From assembly GCF_008828755.2 (NCBI RefSeq), contig NZ_QBLM01000001.1, positions 496,001 through 560,000 of the forward strand: 64,000 nt of DNA, read 5' to 3'. Of this stretch, positions 55,349-64,000 are shown piece after piece. Position numbers and translations under genes: made by a program. The notes under the pieces are model-generated. The model did no database searches, was not told where the DNA came from, and saw nothing but the letters and a program-made list of their open reading frames with translations. Source of the DNA: [Borrelia] turdi. Lineage in GTDB: Bacteria > Spirochaetota > Spirochaetia > Borreliales > Borreliaceae. How positions within the stretch are numbered: position 1 is the stretch's first letter; the number at the start of each line of letters is the position of its first letter.

Positions 55349-56058
55349 ATTAGCCTAATAAGTTCCTTTGTCATTTTGCTTGAATTTATTGATGATGTTT
55401 TTAAAAATTTATTAAAGTCTATATGGTTGTCGTTATTGTTTGGTAAATCAGAAATTGAACGAATTATTATGAATGGTATTTTAAATATGTGTGCCACTTG
55501 AGCTATTGCAGCTCCTTCCATATCTACGGCTAAAGCATCTTTGAAATTTTTTTTAATTGTCTCAAGATTTTTTTCATTGTCAACAAATTGATCTCCTGTT
55601 AGTATTAGGCCGATATGGATATCAATGTTTAAAAGTTTGTTGTCAATAATATTGGTTACTTTTTTCAATAGCTCTTTGTCTGCTTTAAACTTTTGTGGTA
55701 AATTAGGGACTTGTCCTATTTTGTGTCCAAACTTGGTTAAGTCAAAGTCATAGTATGCTGTTTCTGAGGATACTATGATATCTAATATTTTAAGGTTAGA
55801 GTTTTCTTTTATTCCTCCAGAACTTCCAGAGTTTATTATATGAGTGATTTTGTATTTAGATATAATTTGATTACTCCAAGTAGCTGCGTTAACTTTTCCA
55901 ATTCCTGTAGTTAAAGATATTACATCTTTTCCTAAGATTTTTCCTTTATAAATTTTTTTATTTTCTAGGTAGCTATTTAATACAATCTCTTCTTTCTCAT
56001 CAATCATTTTATTTATTTCTTCTGATTCTTCTTGCATAGCTGCTACGATCAAAATCAT
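55345..56058 (-). CDS. pfs: MTA/SAH nucleosidase (Pfs)
   Basis: Removes adenine from S-adenosylhomocysteine and methylthioadenosine, supplying LuxS with ribosylhomocysteine. The 237 aa show an N-terminal acid near E11, GxGK at 52-55, NSGSSGG at 76-82, the ribose-site [10 protein letters not shown] (E181) and general acid D204 in SISD. No signal peptide, so this is the cytoplasmic form (Borrelia also has exported relatives). AAAGGAG upstream; it follows the HD-GYP gene by 23 nt. Confidence 0.95.
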   Translation of the reverse strand: MILIVAAMQEESEEINKMIDEKEEIVLNSYLENKKIYKGKILGKDVISLTTGIGKVNAATWSNQIISKYKITHIINSGSSGGIKENSNLKILDIIVSSETAYYDFDLTKFGHKIGQVPNLPQKFKADKELLKKVTNIIDNKLLNIDIHIGLILTGDQFVDNEKNLETIKKNFKDALAVDMEGAAIAQVAHIFKIPFIIIRSISDLPNNNDNHIDFNKFLKTSSINSSKMTKELIRLI

Positions 56059-56081
56059 GCTTTTTCTCCTTTTTAAGTGTT

Positions 56082-57221
56082 TTATATGCTATCTGATAAA
56101 GAATGTTTATTTTTAATTAGTTCTATTTCATTTTGATTGAGTATTTTTTTTATTCCTGTGTTTGTGTTTGGTATAGCCTGAACGCTAACTTGCTCACTTT
56201 TATCTACAACTTTTCCATTTTTTATTATGTAGTTTATGTATGGGAGTTTTGGGTTAGAATCGTCTATGTCTACTATTTTGGCTATAGAATTGTCATTAAG
56301 CTCTACAATAAAGTCTAAAGGGCAAGAAGATATTGCATTGATTATTAACTTTAAAACTCTTTTGTCAAATTTTTTGTCAGCATCTTTAATTAATTCAATA
56401 ATAGATGCTCCAGAATTAAAAGATTTTTTGTATGCCTTGTCTAAAATGATAGCAGAATAGGCGCTAGCAGCGCCTATTATATTTGATTCTATGCTTATGT
56501 TTTCACTTGTTAGTCCTTTAGGATAACCTGTTCCATCTAAATTTTCCTTATGTGTTAAAAGTGTTAAACATATTGATCGTGACAAATTGCTTGTTGAGGC
56601 TACTTTATAATTGATTATGGGATATTTTTTTATTATTTCTAGTTCTTCGTCAGTTAATGCTTCTTTTTTTTCGCTGATTTTTGATGGGATAAACAGGAAT
56701 CCTATTTTATGTAAAAGAGCAATACTACAAAGTTCTACTGTTTTATAGTTATTTAGCCCCATTTCATTCCCAAGGGCTACTGTTAAGATAGCTGTATTTA
56801 CTGAATGAATAATGTGGTAGTTTGCAGAAAGCTTGGGAATTCTAAAATATTTGATAAAAATTTTTTTCTGTTTCTTATAAAATTCTATTACTTTTTTTAC
56901 AGTAGGCATAATGTCTTGGTAATATATTTTTTTATTTCTTTTACAATTTTCATAAATTTCTTCTAAATTGCTTATTATTACATGATAACTAGAAATAGCC
57001 TCGTCATTGAATTTTTTGTGTATTTCCTCATATTCTTTTTTAACAGAATCATCACTGAAAAAATTTGCTCTCTCTTTAATGTATGATTTTAAGTTCCATT
57101 TTTCGATAAGCTCAATATTTTTGTCTTCAATAAATGCATTCTTAGGCCAAACCAAAAATTCCTTGTCTATTAAATATGATGAATTTTTTATGTTTTTGAT
57201 AATGCTTTCAAAATTTTGCAT
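56082..57221 (-). CDS. pdeB: HD-GYP-domain protein, PdeB homologue, with degenerate metal site
   Basis: A 379-aa cytoplasmic protein. From memory the B31 homologue (BB0374) is reported as a cyclic-di-GMP phosphodiesterase, PdeB. The HD-GYP fold pattern is clear at about 130-290: H139, then LLHKIG (H171-K172 in place of H-D), HKENLDGTGYP (H224-K225 in place of H-H; GYP at 232-234 kept) and ASAYSA (S253, S256 in place of the two Asp). Several canonical metal ligands are therefore replaced. Either the site works differently or the protein is a cyclic-di-GMP sensor. First gene of the pfs-metK-luxS transcript. Confidence 0.82.
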   Translation of the reverse strand: MQNFESIIKNIKNSSYLIDKEFLVWPKNAFIEDKNIELIEKWNLKSYIKERANFFSDDSVKKEYEEIHKKFNDEAISSYHVIISNLEEIYENCKRNKKIYYQDIMPTVKKVIEFYKKQKKIFIKYFRIPKLSANYHIIHSVNTAILTVALGNEMGLNNYKTVELCSIALLHKIGFLFIPSKISEKKEALTDEELEIIKKYPIINYKVASTSNLSRSICLTLLTHKENLDGTGYPKGLTSENISIESNIIGAASAYSAIILDKAYKKSFNSGASIIELIKDADKKFDKRVLKLIINAISSCPLDFIVELNDNSIAKIVDIDDSNPKLPYINYIIKNGKVVDKSEQVSVQAIPNTNTGIKKILNQNEIELIKNKHSLSDSI

Positions 57222-57346
57222 TTATTTCCTTGAAATTAAGCTCTATTAACCATGTATATCATATTATTTATTAATTGTCTATCTATTAGTATAATGTATT
57301 TATTATATCTCAATTTTTGAATTAAGCTTTTTTTGAAGAGATTTTT

Positions 57347-58114
57347 ATGGTAGAAAAAATACGCTTAGGCTTTAATATTGTATTTCTTGGATTATTTATT
57401 TATTTTCTTGCAATTTTAAGATTTCAAATGAAATTAAGCTTTATTTTGTTTAATTACCAATTTATTGTAATTTATTTTTTACTAGTGGTTGTTTTTAATG
57501 TTATTTATTCTCAATATTTTTCTTCAAGATTGTATTTTATTTTAAATGGGATAGAAGATACATTTACTTTTTTAAAGCTTAAAATGGTTCGTAAAAAGCT
57601 TAAAAGTGTTTTTGAAATATCTATTCTTCTTAGGCTTATTTTAATAAAACAAGATAAAAAAAGCCTTGACGAGCTTTATTTATATTTAAAAGACAATAAA
57701 TTAAAGCATAAGACAATAGTAGAGCTTTATTCTGTTCTTATTAGCTTTAGAGAGAAAGAAAAAGCTTCTAGTTTAATTTTAAATCATAAGAGCAATAGAA
57801 ATAAGTGGGTGAAATATTGTGAGGCTCTTAGTATGCTGTCATTTGAAGAGCATTTAAAGTTAAAAGAGTTAGTGAATTTTTTAAGTAAGTTTTTTTTAAA
57901 AAATGATATTTTTACTATTTATTTCTATTATTTATTGCGAAAATCGAAAATATCTTTTGATTTGCTTGAAATCAAGAAAATTGAGATTAGAAATCGATAT
58001 TTTAAATTTAAAAATAGAATAGATTCTAAGCATACAAGGCTACTTAGTTCGAATTTATTTTTTGTTGTTTTTTATTATATTTATGATTTTTCTAAAAAAG
58101 ATGTTTTTTATTGA
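57347..58114 (+). CDS. small membrane-anchored protein of unknown function
   Basis: A 255-aa protein. Two membrane helices lie near the N-terminus (about 8-27 and 38-57), followed by about 190 cytoplasmic residues of Lys/Leu-rich helices that look like helical repeats. I do not recognise a domain. Only 12 nt before gltX, so likely transcribed with the three synthetase genes. Confidence 0.7.
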   Translation: MVEKIRLGFNIVFLGLFIYFLAILRFQMKLSFILFNYQFIVIYFLLVVVFNVIYSQYFSSRLYFILNGIEDTFTFLKLKMVRKKLKSVFEISILLRLILIKQDKKSLDELYLYLKDNKLKHKTIVELYSVLISFREKEKASSLILNHKSNRNKWVKYCEALSMLSFEEHLKLKELVNFLSKFFLKNDIFTIYFYYLLRKSKISFDLLEIKKIEIRNRYFKFKNRIDSKHTRLLSSNLFFVVFYYIYDFSKKDVFY

Positions 58115-58126
58115 AGGAGTTGTGTT

Positions 58127-59596
58127 TTGAGTATAAGAGTTCGTTATGCGCCTTCTCCAACGGGTTTGCAACATATTGGTGGGATTAGAACAGCTTTGTT
58201 TAATTATTTTTTTGCAAGGTCTTGTGGGGGTAAGTTTTTACTTAGAATTGAGGATACAGATCAGAGCAGATATTTCTCAGAAGCTGAAAATGATCTTTAT
58301 TCAAGCCTTAAATGGCTTGGCATTTCTTTTGATGAAGGCCCTGTTGTAGGAGGTGATTATGCACCTTATGTTCAGTCTCAAAGAAGTGCAATATATAAGC
58401 AGCATGCTAAATATTTAATTGAATCTGGGCATGCTTATTATTGTTATTGTAGTCCTGAAAGGCTGGAAAGAATTAAAAAAATTCAAAATATTAATAAGAT
58501 GTCACCCGGATATGATAGACATTGTAGAAATTTAAGTGATGACGAATTTAAGAATGCGCTAATTAAAAAAATCAAGCCTGTTGTTAGATTTAAAATTCCT
58601 TTAGAAGGAGATACTAGCTTTGATGATATTTTGCTTGGAAAGATTACATGGTCAAATAAAGACATTAGTCCTGATCCTGTAATCCTTAAGTCAGATGGAC
58701 TGCCTACTTACCATCTTGCAAATGTTGTTGATGATTATTTAATGAAAATTACTCATGTATTAAGGGCGCAAGAATGGGTTTCTTCAGGTCCGTTGCACAC
58801 GCTTCTTTATAAAGCTTTTAAATGGAAGCCACCTATTTATTGTCATCTTCCAATGGTTATGGGAAATGATGGTCAAAAATTAAGCAAAAGACATGGGGCA
58901 ACAGCCTTAAGGCAGTTTATTGAAGATGGGTATCTCCCAGAAGCTATTATTAATTATGTTACTTTGCTTGGCTGGTCTTACGATGATAAAAGAGAATTTT
59001 TTTCAAAAACTGATCTTGAGCAATTTTTTTCAATTGAGAAGATCAATAAGTCGCCTGCGATTTTTGATTATCATAAGTTGGATTTTTTCAATAGCTACTA
59101 TATTAGAGGGAAAAAAGATGAAGATTTATTTAATCTTTTACTGCCTTTTTTCCAAAAAAAAGGGTATGTTTCTAAGCTTAGTACTCCAGAAGAAAGCCAA
59201 AAATTAAAATTATTAATTCCTCTTATAAAGAGTAGAATTAAAAAACTAAGCGATGCTTTAAATATGACCAAATTTTTTTATGAAGATATTAAATCTTGGA
59301 ATTTAGATGAGTTTTTAAGTAGAAAAAAAACAGCTAAAGAGATTTGTTCTATTTTAGAATTAGTAAAGCCTGTTTTAGAAGGATTTGAAAAAAGATCTTC
59401 AGAGGAAAATGATAAAATTTTTTATGATTTTGCTGAGAATAATGGTTTTAAATTGGGAGAAATTCTTCTTCCTATTAGAATTGCAGTACTTGGCAGCAAA
59501 GTCTCTCCGCCGCTTTTTGACTCTTTAAAATTAATAGGCAAGTCTAAGGTTTTTGAAAGAATAAAATTGGCGCAGGAATTTTTAAGAATAAATTAA
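58127..59596 (+). CDS. gltX: glutamyl-tRNA synthetase, probably non-discriminating
   Basis: A 489-aa class I synthetase. HIGH-type motif HIGG at 16-19 ([11 protein letters not shown]) and KLSKR at 251-255, with a CYCS phrase near 104-107. The start is TTG at 58127, after AAGGAG. Borrelia lacks glutaminyl-tRNA synthetase and uses GatCAB as I recall, so this enzyme should also charge tRNA-Gln with Glu; that specificity is inferred. Heads gltX-glyS-tyrS. Confidence 0.95.
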   Translation: MSIRVRYAPSPTGLQHIGGIRTALFNYFFARSCGGKFLLRIEDTDQSRYFSEAENDLYSSLKWLGISFDEGPVVGGDYAPYVQSQRSAIYKQHAKYLIESGHAYYCYCSPERLERIKKIQNINKMSPGYDRHCRNLSDDEFKNALIKKIKPVVRFKIPLEGDTSFDDILLGKITWSNKDISPDPVILKSDGLPTYHLANVVDDYLMKITHVLRAQEWVSSGPLHTLLYKAFKWKPPIYCHLPMVMGNDGQKLSKRHGATALRQFIEDGYLPEAIINYVTLLGWSYDDKREFFSKTDLEQFFSIEKINKSPAIFDYHKLDFFNSYYIRGKKDEDLFNLLLPFFQKKGYVSKLSTPEESQKLKLLIPLIKSRIKKLSDALNMTKFFYEDIKSWNLDEFLSRKKTAKEICSILELVKPVLEGFEKRSSEENDKIFYDFAENNGFKLGEILLPIRIAVLGSKVSPPLFDSLKLIGKSKVFERIKLAQEFLRIN

Positions 59597-59616
59597 TAGC
59601 TATTAAGGATATTTTT

Positions 59617-60954
59617 ATGGTTAGAATGGAAGATATTATTTCTCTTGCAAAAAGAAAAGGTTTTGTATTTCAGTCCTCAGAAGTTTATGGGGGTCTGTCA
59701 GGAGCTTGGGATTATGGTCCTTTGGGAGTTGAACTTAAAAAAAATATAAAAAAAGAGTGGTGGAAGAGCATGGTGTATTTACACGAGAATATTGTAGGAT
59801 TAGATAGTGCTATTTTTATGCGACCTGAAGTTTGGAGAGCATCTGGGCATATTGACGGTTTTTCAGATTCTATGGTTGATTGCAAAGATTGTAAAAGTAG
59901 ATTTAGAGCTGATTTTGTTGATTTGTCAAAAAATTGTCCAAATTGTAAAGTTGGAAATAATTTTACTTCTCCAAGAAGTTTTAATTTAATGTTTAAGACT
60001 CATATTGGAGTAGTTGAGGATAGTTCTAGTGAGATTTATTTAAGGCCCGAGACAGCGCAAGGAATTTTTGTTAATTTTAGAAATATTTTAGATTCTTCAA
60101 GGCTTAAGATACCTTTTGGAATTGCTCAGGTGGGTAAAGCGTTTAGAAATGAAATAGTTACTAAAAATTTTATATTTAGAACTTGTGAGTTTGAGCAAAT
60201 GGAAATGCAGTTTTTTGTTCATCCCAAGCAAATAGATGAATGGTTTAGTTATTGGCAACAAAATAGAATGAATTTTTTTGTAGAAACTCTTAAAATTAGG
60301 CCTGATAGATTAAGATTTAAAGCTCATGATTCAACACAGCTTGCTCATTATGCAAAATCCGCATTTGATATTGAGTATGAATTCCCATTTGGATTTCAAG
60401 AAGTAGAAGGTATTCATAACAGGGGTAATTATGATTTAACACAGCATTCTAAATTCTCTAATAATCCTAAAATATTTGAATATTATGATTTGTTAACAAA
60501 AGAAAGATATGTGCCTTATGTTATTGAAACTTCTGCTGGGCTTACAAGGTCTGTTTTGATGTCTCTTTGTGATGCTTATTCTGAGGAAGAGCTCTCAGAT
60601 GGGGATAAGCGTATTGTTTTACGATTACATCCCAAGTTGGCTCCCTATAAGATTGCTATATTTCCTCTTGTTAAAAAAGTTGAGCTTGTTGAGATTGCTA
60701 GAAGGATTTATGTGGAGCTTTGTGATGATTTTCATATATTTTATGATGATAGTGGAACAATAGGTAAAAGGTATAGACGTCAAGATGAAATAGGAACTCC
60801 TTATTGTGTAACAGTAGACTATGACACTATTGAGGATAAAACAGTTACTGTTAGGGAAAGAAATAATATGACTCAAAAGAGAATTTTTATTAATGATTTA
60901 TATTCATACATTAAAACAGATATTTTAAATTATAAAGGAGATTTTAATAAATGA
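59617..60954 (+). CDS. glyS: glycyl-tRNA synthetase, alpha2 (eukaryote-like) type
   Basis: A 445-aa single-chain homodimeric class II enzyme, not the bacterial alpha/beta type. It begins with GFVFQSSEVYGGLSGAWDYGPLG. A zinc site is formed by C89, C92, C107 and C110. Motif 2 is FRNEIVTKNFIFRTCEFEQME (about 177-197), motif 3 is near ETSAGLTRSVLM (about 303-314), and a C-terminal anticodon-binding domain follows. Its stop overlaps the tyrS start by ATGA. Confidence 0.95.
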   Translation: MVRMEDIISLAKRKGFVFQSSEVYGGLSGAWDYGPLGVELKKNIKKEWWKSMVYLHENIVGLDSAIFMRPEVWRASGHIDGFSDSMVDCKDCKSRFRADFVDLSKNCPNCKVGNNFTSPRSFNLMFKTHIGVVEDSSSEIYLRPETAQGIFVNFRNILDSSRLKIPFGIAQVGKAFRNEIVTKNFIFRTCEFEQMEMQFFVHPKQIDEWFSYWQQNRMNFFVETLKIRPDRLRFKAHDSTQLAHYAKSAFDIEYEFPFGFQEVEGIHNRGNYDLTQHSKFSNNPKIFEYYDLLTKERYVPYVIETSAGLTRSVLMSLCDAYSEEELSDGDKRIVLRLHPKLAPYKIAIFPLVKKVELVEIARRIYVELCDDFHIFYDDSGTIGKRYRRQDEIGTPYCVTVDYDTIEDKTVTVRERNNMTQKRIFINDLYSYIKTDILNYKGDFNK

Positions 60955-62168
60955 ATCTTGCTTTAAATCTTTTACATAGGCGCGGATTTTTAAAGCAATG
61001 TACATCTTTGAAAGTTTTAAGTGATTTAATGGATAGAGAAAAAATAGTTTTTTATGCAGGAGTTGATGCAACATCTAGCTCTCTTCATATTGGTCATTTG
61101 ATTCCTTTTTTAGCAATGATGCATCTCAGACAACATGGTCACATGCCAATTGTTTTGATTGGAGATTCTACAACAAAAATAGGTGATCCTTCTGGAAAAA
61201 GCGAGTTGAGAAAGATTTTATCTTCAAAAGAGATTAGTAATAATGCGGTGTCGATAAAAAATCAACTTCAAAGAATAACTAAGTTTAGTTCAAGATGTTT
61301 TATTCATAATTCAAATTGGTTAGATAGTCTCAATTATATTGAATTTTTAAGAGATATTGGCATCCATTTTTCTGTTAATCGTATGTTAAGTTTTGAAACT
61401 TATAAAAGAAGGCTAGATTTTGGACTTTCATTTATTGAGTTTAATTATCAGCTTTTGCAGTCTTATGATTATTATATGCTTAATAAAATTAAAAATTGCC
61501 GACTTCAAATTGGTGGTGATGATCAATGGGCCAATATTATTTCAGGTGTTGACTTGATTAGGAGAAAAAATGGAGTAGAAGCTTTCGGGCTTACTTTTCC
61601 ATTAATTACAAGAAGTGATGGAAAAAAAATGGGCAAATCAGAAAAAGGTGCTGTTTATCTTGATTCTAGTCTTTACAGTATTTATGATTTTTATCAGTAT
61701 TTTAGAAATACCGCAGATTCTGATGTTAAAACTTTTTTATACCTTTTTACTTTTTTAGAAGAAAATGAGATTGAATTACTTTCAAATTTTAAGGGAAATT
61801 CTTTAAATAAAGCCAAAGAGATCTTAGCTTTTGAGATAACTAAAATTGTTCATGGAGAAGCAGAAGCTTTGAAGGTTCAAGAGGCATCTTTTGCTGCATT
61901 TAGGGGTAGTGGAGATAGAAGTAATATTCCATTTTTTAAGTTTAGCTTTTCTAGTATAGAAGAAGAGGTGTTATTGGTTAATTTAATGCTAGATTCAAAA
62001 ATTGTGCTTAGTAAGTCAGAAGGCAGAAGATTAATTAATTCTGGAGGAGTATATATCAATGGTAAAAGGGTAGAAAATCAGAATCATTGTCTTACTAAAG
62101 AGGATTTTAATAATAATGAAATTGAATTAAGAGTAGGTAAAAAAAAATTTTTACGAATTGTTTTATAG
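60951..62168 (+). CDS. tyrS: tyrosyl-tRNA synthetase
   Basis: A 405-aa class I enzyme. HIGH at 46-49 (SLHIGHL), a Tyr-binding segment YQLLQSYDY near 164-172, GGDDQWANI near 184-192 and KMGKS at 226-230 in place of KMSKS. The C-terminal S4-like RNA-binding domain (about 340-400) includes GRRLINSGGVYINGKRV. 4-bp overlap with glyS. Confidence 0.96.
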   Translation: MNLALNLLHRRGFLKQCTSLKVLSDLMDREKIVFYAGVDATSSSLHIGHLIPFLAMMHLRQHGHMPIVLIGDSTTKIGDPSGKSELRKILSSKEISNNAVSIKNQLQRITKFSSRCFIHNSNWLDSLNYIEFLRDIGIHFSVNRMLSFETYKRRLDFGLSFIEFNYQLLQSYDYYMLNKIKNCRLQIGGDDQWANIISGVDLIRRKNGVEAFGLTFPLITRSDGKKMGKSEKGAVYLDSSLYSIYDFYQYFRNTADSDVKTFLYLFTFLEENEIELLSNFKGNSLNKAKEILAFEITKIVHGEAEALKVQEASFAAFRGSGDRSNIPFFKFSFSSIEEEVLLVNLMLDSKIVLSKSEGRRLINSGGVYINGKRVENQNHCLTKEDFNNNEIELRVGKKKFLRIVL

Positions 62169-62178
62169 TTGATTTTTA

Positions 62179-64000
62179 ATGTATGACAGAAGAGCTTTAA
62201 ATTGTTTGTTTTTTAACACATTTTTGTTTTTCATGGAGTCTAAGCATCTTGTTTTTACAGAAGAGCACATTTTTTATGGGTTGATTAAAAGCGATAAAAT
62301 TAAAGAGCTACTTAATTTTTGTACAATTGACTTTTATAAGCTTAATAAACAGCTAGAAGAATTTTTTAGTAAACTTCCCTTAAGAGACAATTATATCCCA
62401 GATAATGTTTCTAGTATTGATTATTTGTACGAAGATATAATTAGTATTCTTTTTTTTTATAAAAAACCTTATAAAATACAAGAAAAAGATTTATTGTGGG
62501 TGCTTGTTAAAAAAAGAAAAAATAGCATTTTAGATGCGTTACTTAACTCAGGTTTTAATTTAACTATTTTTGACAAACTCATTGAAGTTCATGATTATTT
62601 GGCTTTAAATACTAAATCTGCTTCAGGTTATGATGGCGAATTAATTGCAGAATATATTCATAATAATGCACCAAAAAGTAAAGGAGGCTTTCATATTTTT
62701 AATGATAATCGAAGTAAGTTAGATCAAAATAATATTTTCTTAGAAAATAAAGATTCCATTGGCAATTTTTTAACAAACGTTATTGATTCTTTAGATTTAA
62801 AGCACAATCCTTTAATTGGCAGAAAGCAAGAATTATTTCGGTTAATTCAGATAATACTTAGGAAGCATAAAAGTAATCCTATTTTATTTGGAGAACCTGG
62901 TGTTGGCAAAACAGTACTAATCCAAGGTCTTGCATATAAAATAAAAACAGAAAATGTTCCAAAGGATTTAATAGGGTATGAAATCTATTCTCTTGATATT
63001 GGTAGACTTATTTCTGGTACTAAATATAGGGGAGATCTTGAGAGTAGAATTAACAGGGTTTTAGATTTTTTAAACTCAAGAAAGAAAGTTATTCTTTTTA
63101 TTGATGAGATTCATATGATAGTAGGGGCAGGAGCTACTTCATTTGGCAGTATGGATATTTCTAATTTATTGAAGCCTATTCTTACTTTGGGAAAAATTAA
63201 ATTTATTGGGGCTACTACTGAGTGTGAATATAGAAAATTTTTTTTAAAAGATAAGGCTTTAATGAGAAGGTTTCAGAGTATAGAGCTTAAAGAGCCAAAT
63301 TTTGATGACACCTATAATATTTTGCAAGAGATTAAAAAAGATTATGAGAGATATCATAATGTAGAATATACTGAGGAGGCAATACAAGCTTGCATTGTCA
63401 TGTCTCAAAAGTATATTAAAGATAGATTTCTTCCAGACAAAGCTTTTGATATTTTAGATGAATTAGGTTCTAAGTTTAAGCTTGAAAACATAAAAAGGAT
63501 CATAACAAAAGATGATGTTTGTGATTTGATTAAGTCTCTTGTTGGTTCTAATATTTTTAATTTTGAAGAGTATAATAGTGAATTGTTGATTAATTTAGAA
63601 AATAGAATAAAAAAAGAACTTATTATAAATGATAGTTTGGCATCTGATTTAATATTAAATATTAAATTATTAAAATTTAATATTCTTACCAATAGAAGCA
63701 CTATTGGTATATTTGCTTTTATTGGTGCTTCTGGAGTCGGAAAATGCAAATTGGTGGATATTTTGTCAGAAGAGCTTAAAATTCCAAAATTTACTCTTAA
63801 TATGAGTGAGTATGGCGATTTTAATTCTCTTGATAGATTAATTGGGCCTGTTTTAAGTAATGAGGGGTATTATGAATCTACTAGATTTTTCAAATTTTTG
63901 AACAAATTTTCTAATTCTATTATTTTCCTGTCAGATTTTGATAAATGTAATAAAAGGGTTTTGGATTTTTTTTTAGAGGGGTTTAAAACAGGTAAACTTT
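62179..64000 (+). CDS. clpA: Clp-family AAA+ ATPase ClpA, cut by the window end
   Basis: 607 residues are visible; the gene runs off the window. An N-terminal ClpN repeat (SKHLVFTEEHIFYGLI near 21-36) binds adaptors. The first ATPase domain is complete: P-loop GEPGVGKT (K244, T245), pore loop GTKYRGDLE, Walker B FIDEIH (D309, E310) and sensor/Arg-finger segment KALMRRFQ. The second domain is altered: its P-loop reads GASGVGKC (C523 for Thr), and Walker B reads FLSDFDK (S585-D586 for Asp-Glu). No ClpB-type middle domain. ATG at 62179 is the first after an in-frame stop and aligns with the family start. Confidence 0.88.
   Translation, partial: MYDRRALNCLFFNTFLFFMESKHLVFTEEHIFYGLIKSDKIKELLNFCTIDFYKLNKQLEEFFSKLPLRDNYIPDNVSSIDYLYEDIISILFFYKKPYKIQEKDLLWVLVKKRKNSILDALLNSGFNLTIFDKLIEVHDYLALNTKSASGYDGELIAEYIHNNAPKSKGGFHIFNDNRSKLDQNNIFLENKDSIGNFLTNVIDSLDLKHNPLIGRKQELFRLIQIILRKHKSNPILFGEPGVGKTVLIQGLAYKIKTENVPKDLIGYEIYSLDIGRLISGTKYRGDLESRINRVLDFLNSRKKVILFIDEIHMIVGAGATSFGSMDISNLLKPILTLGKIKFIGATTECEYRKFFLKDKALMRRFQSIELKEPNFDDTYNILQEIKKDYERYHNVEYTEEAIQACIVMSQKYIKDRFLPDKAFDILDELGSKFKLENIKRIITKDDVCDLIKSLVGSNIFNFEEYNSELLINLENRIKKELIINDSLASDLILNIKLLKFNILTNRSTIGIFAFIGASGVGKCKLVDILSEELKIPKFTLNMSEYGDFNSLDRLIGPVLSNEGYYESTRFFKFLNKFSNSIIFLSDFDKCNKRVLDFFLEGFKTGKL

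Overview
The window is a piece of a low-GC spirochaete chromosome, almost certainly a Lyme-group Borrelia (Borreliella). The main evidence is a tandem pair of 23S-5S rRNA units, the four-gene bmpD-bmpC-bmpA-bmpB lipoprotein cluster, the hk1-rrp1 pair, a dipA-like porin and an Asn at the rifampicin site of RpoB. From memory, the Bmp proteins resemble but do not equal those of B. burgdorferi B31, so a sister species is possible. That is recollection, not a comparison I could run. Gene order matches the B31 chromosome read from about BB0420 down to BB0369. BB numbers below are from memory.

Layout. Bases 1-6450 hold two direct 3.17-kb copies of a promoter-23S-5S unit, separated by a perfect 31-bp inverted repeat. 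Bases 6.5-11.9 kb encode the hybrid histidine kinase Hk1 and the diguanylate cyclase Rrp1. On the minus strand, 16.9-11.95 kb is a chain cheR-cheB-traB-like-adk-dipA. Next come a CTP-dependent lipid kinase-like gene and a minus-strand trio with 4-bp overlaps (outer-membrane-like protein, secreted DRGH nuclease, membrane protein). Bases 20.2-23.2 kb encode a PTS fructose/mannose permease and mannose-6-phosphate isomerase. Bases 23.3-24.9 kb hold two paralogous outer-membrane proteins and a small coupled ORF. Bases 25-33 kb carry proS, an SDF-type transporter and several Borrelia proteins of unknown role.

Bases 33.0-44.9 kb are the large expression operon: tRNA-Thr, rpmG, tRNA-Trp, secE, nusG, rplKAJL, rpoBC, rpsLG, closed by a clear terminator. 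The bmp cluster follows (45-49.6 kb), then a trehalase-like glycosidase, mgtE, a HIT protein and an outer-membrane-like protein. Bases 57.2-53.7 kb (minus) form pdeB-pfs-metK-luxS, the last three translationally coupled. Bases 57.3-62.2 kb carry a membrane protein and gltX-glyS-tyrS. The window ends inside clpA.

Themes. Cyclic-di-GMP signalling appears twice: synthesis by Hk1/Rrp1 and an HD-GYP protein (PdeB). Several regulatory proteins lack canonical catalytic or phospho-acceptor residues: the CheB receiver, the PdeB HD-GYP domain, the ClpA D2 ATPase module and the Rrp1 I-site. A secreted nuclease and the Bmp proteins fit salvage by an organism that depends on its host. I saw no CRISPR array, prophage, transposase or plasmid-type module. 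Nothing here is clearly a new multi-gene system. The best leads are the degenerate regulatory domains and several strong inverted repeats.
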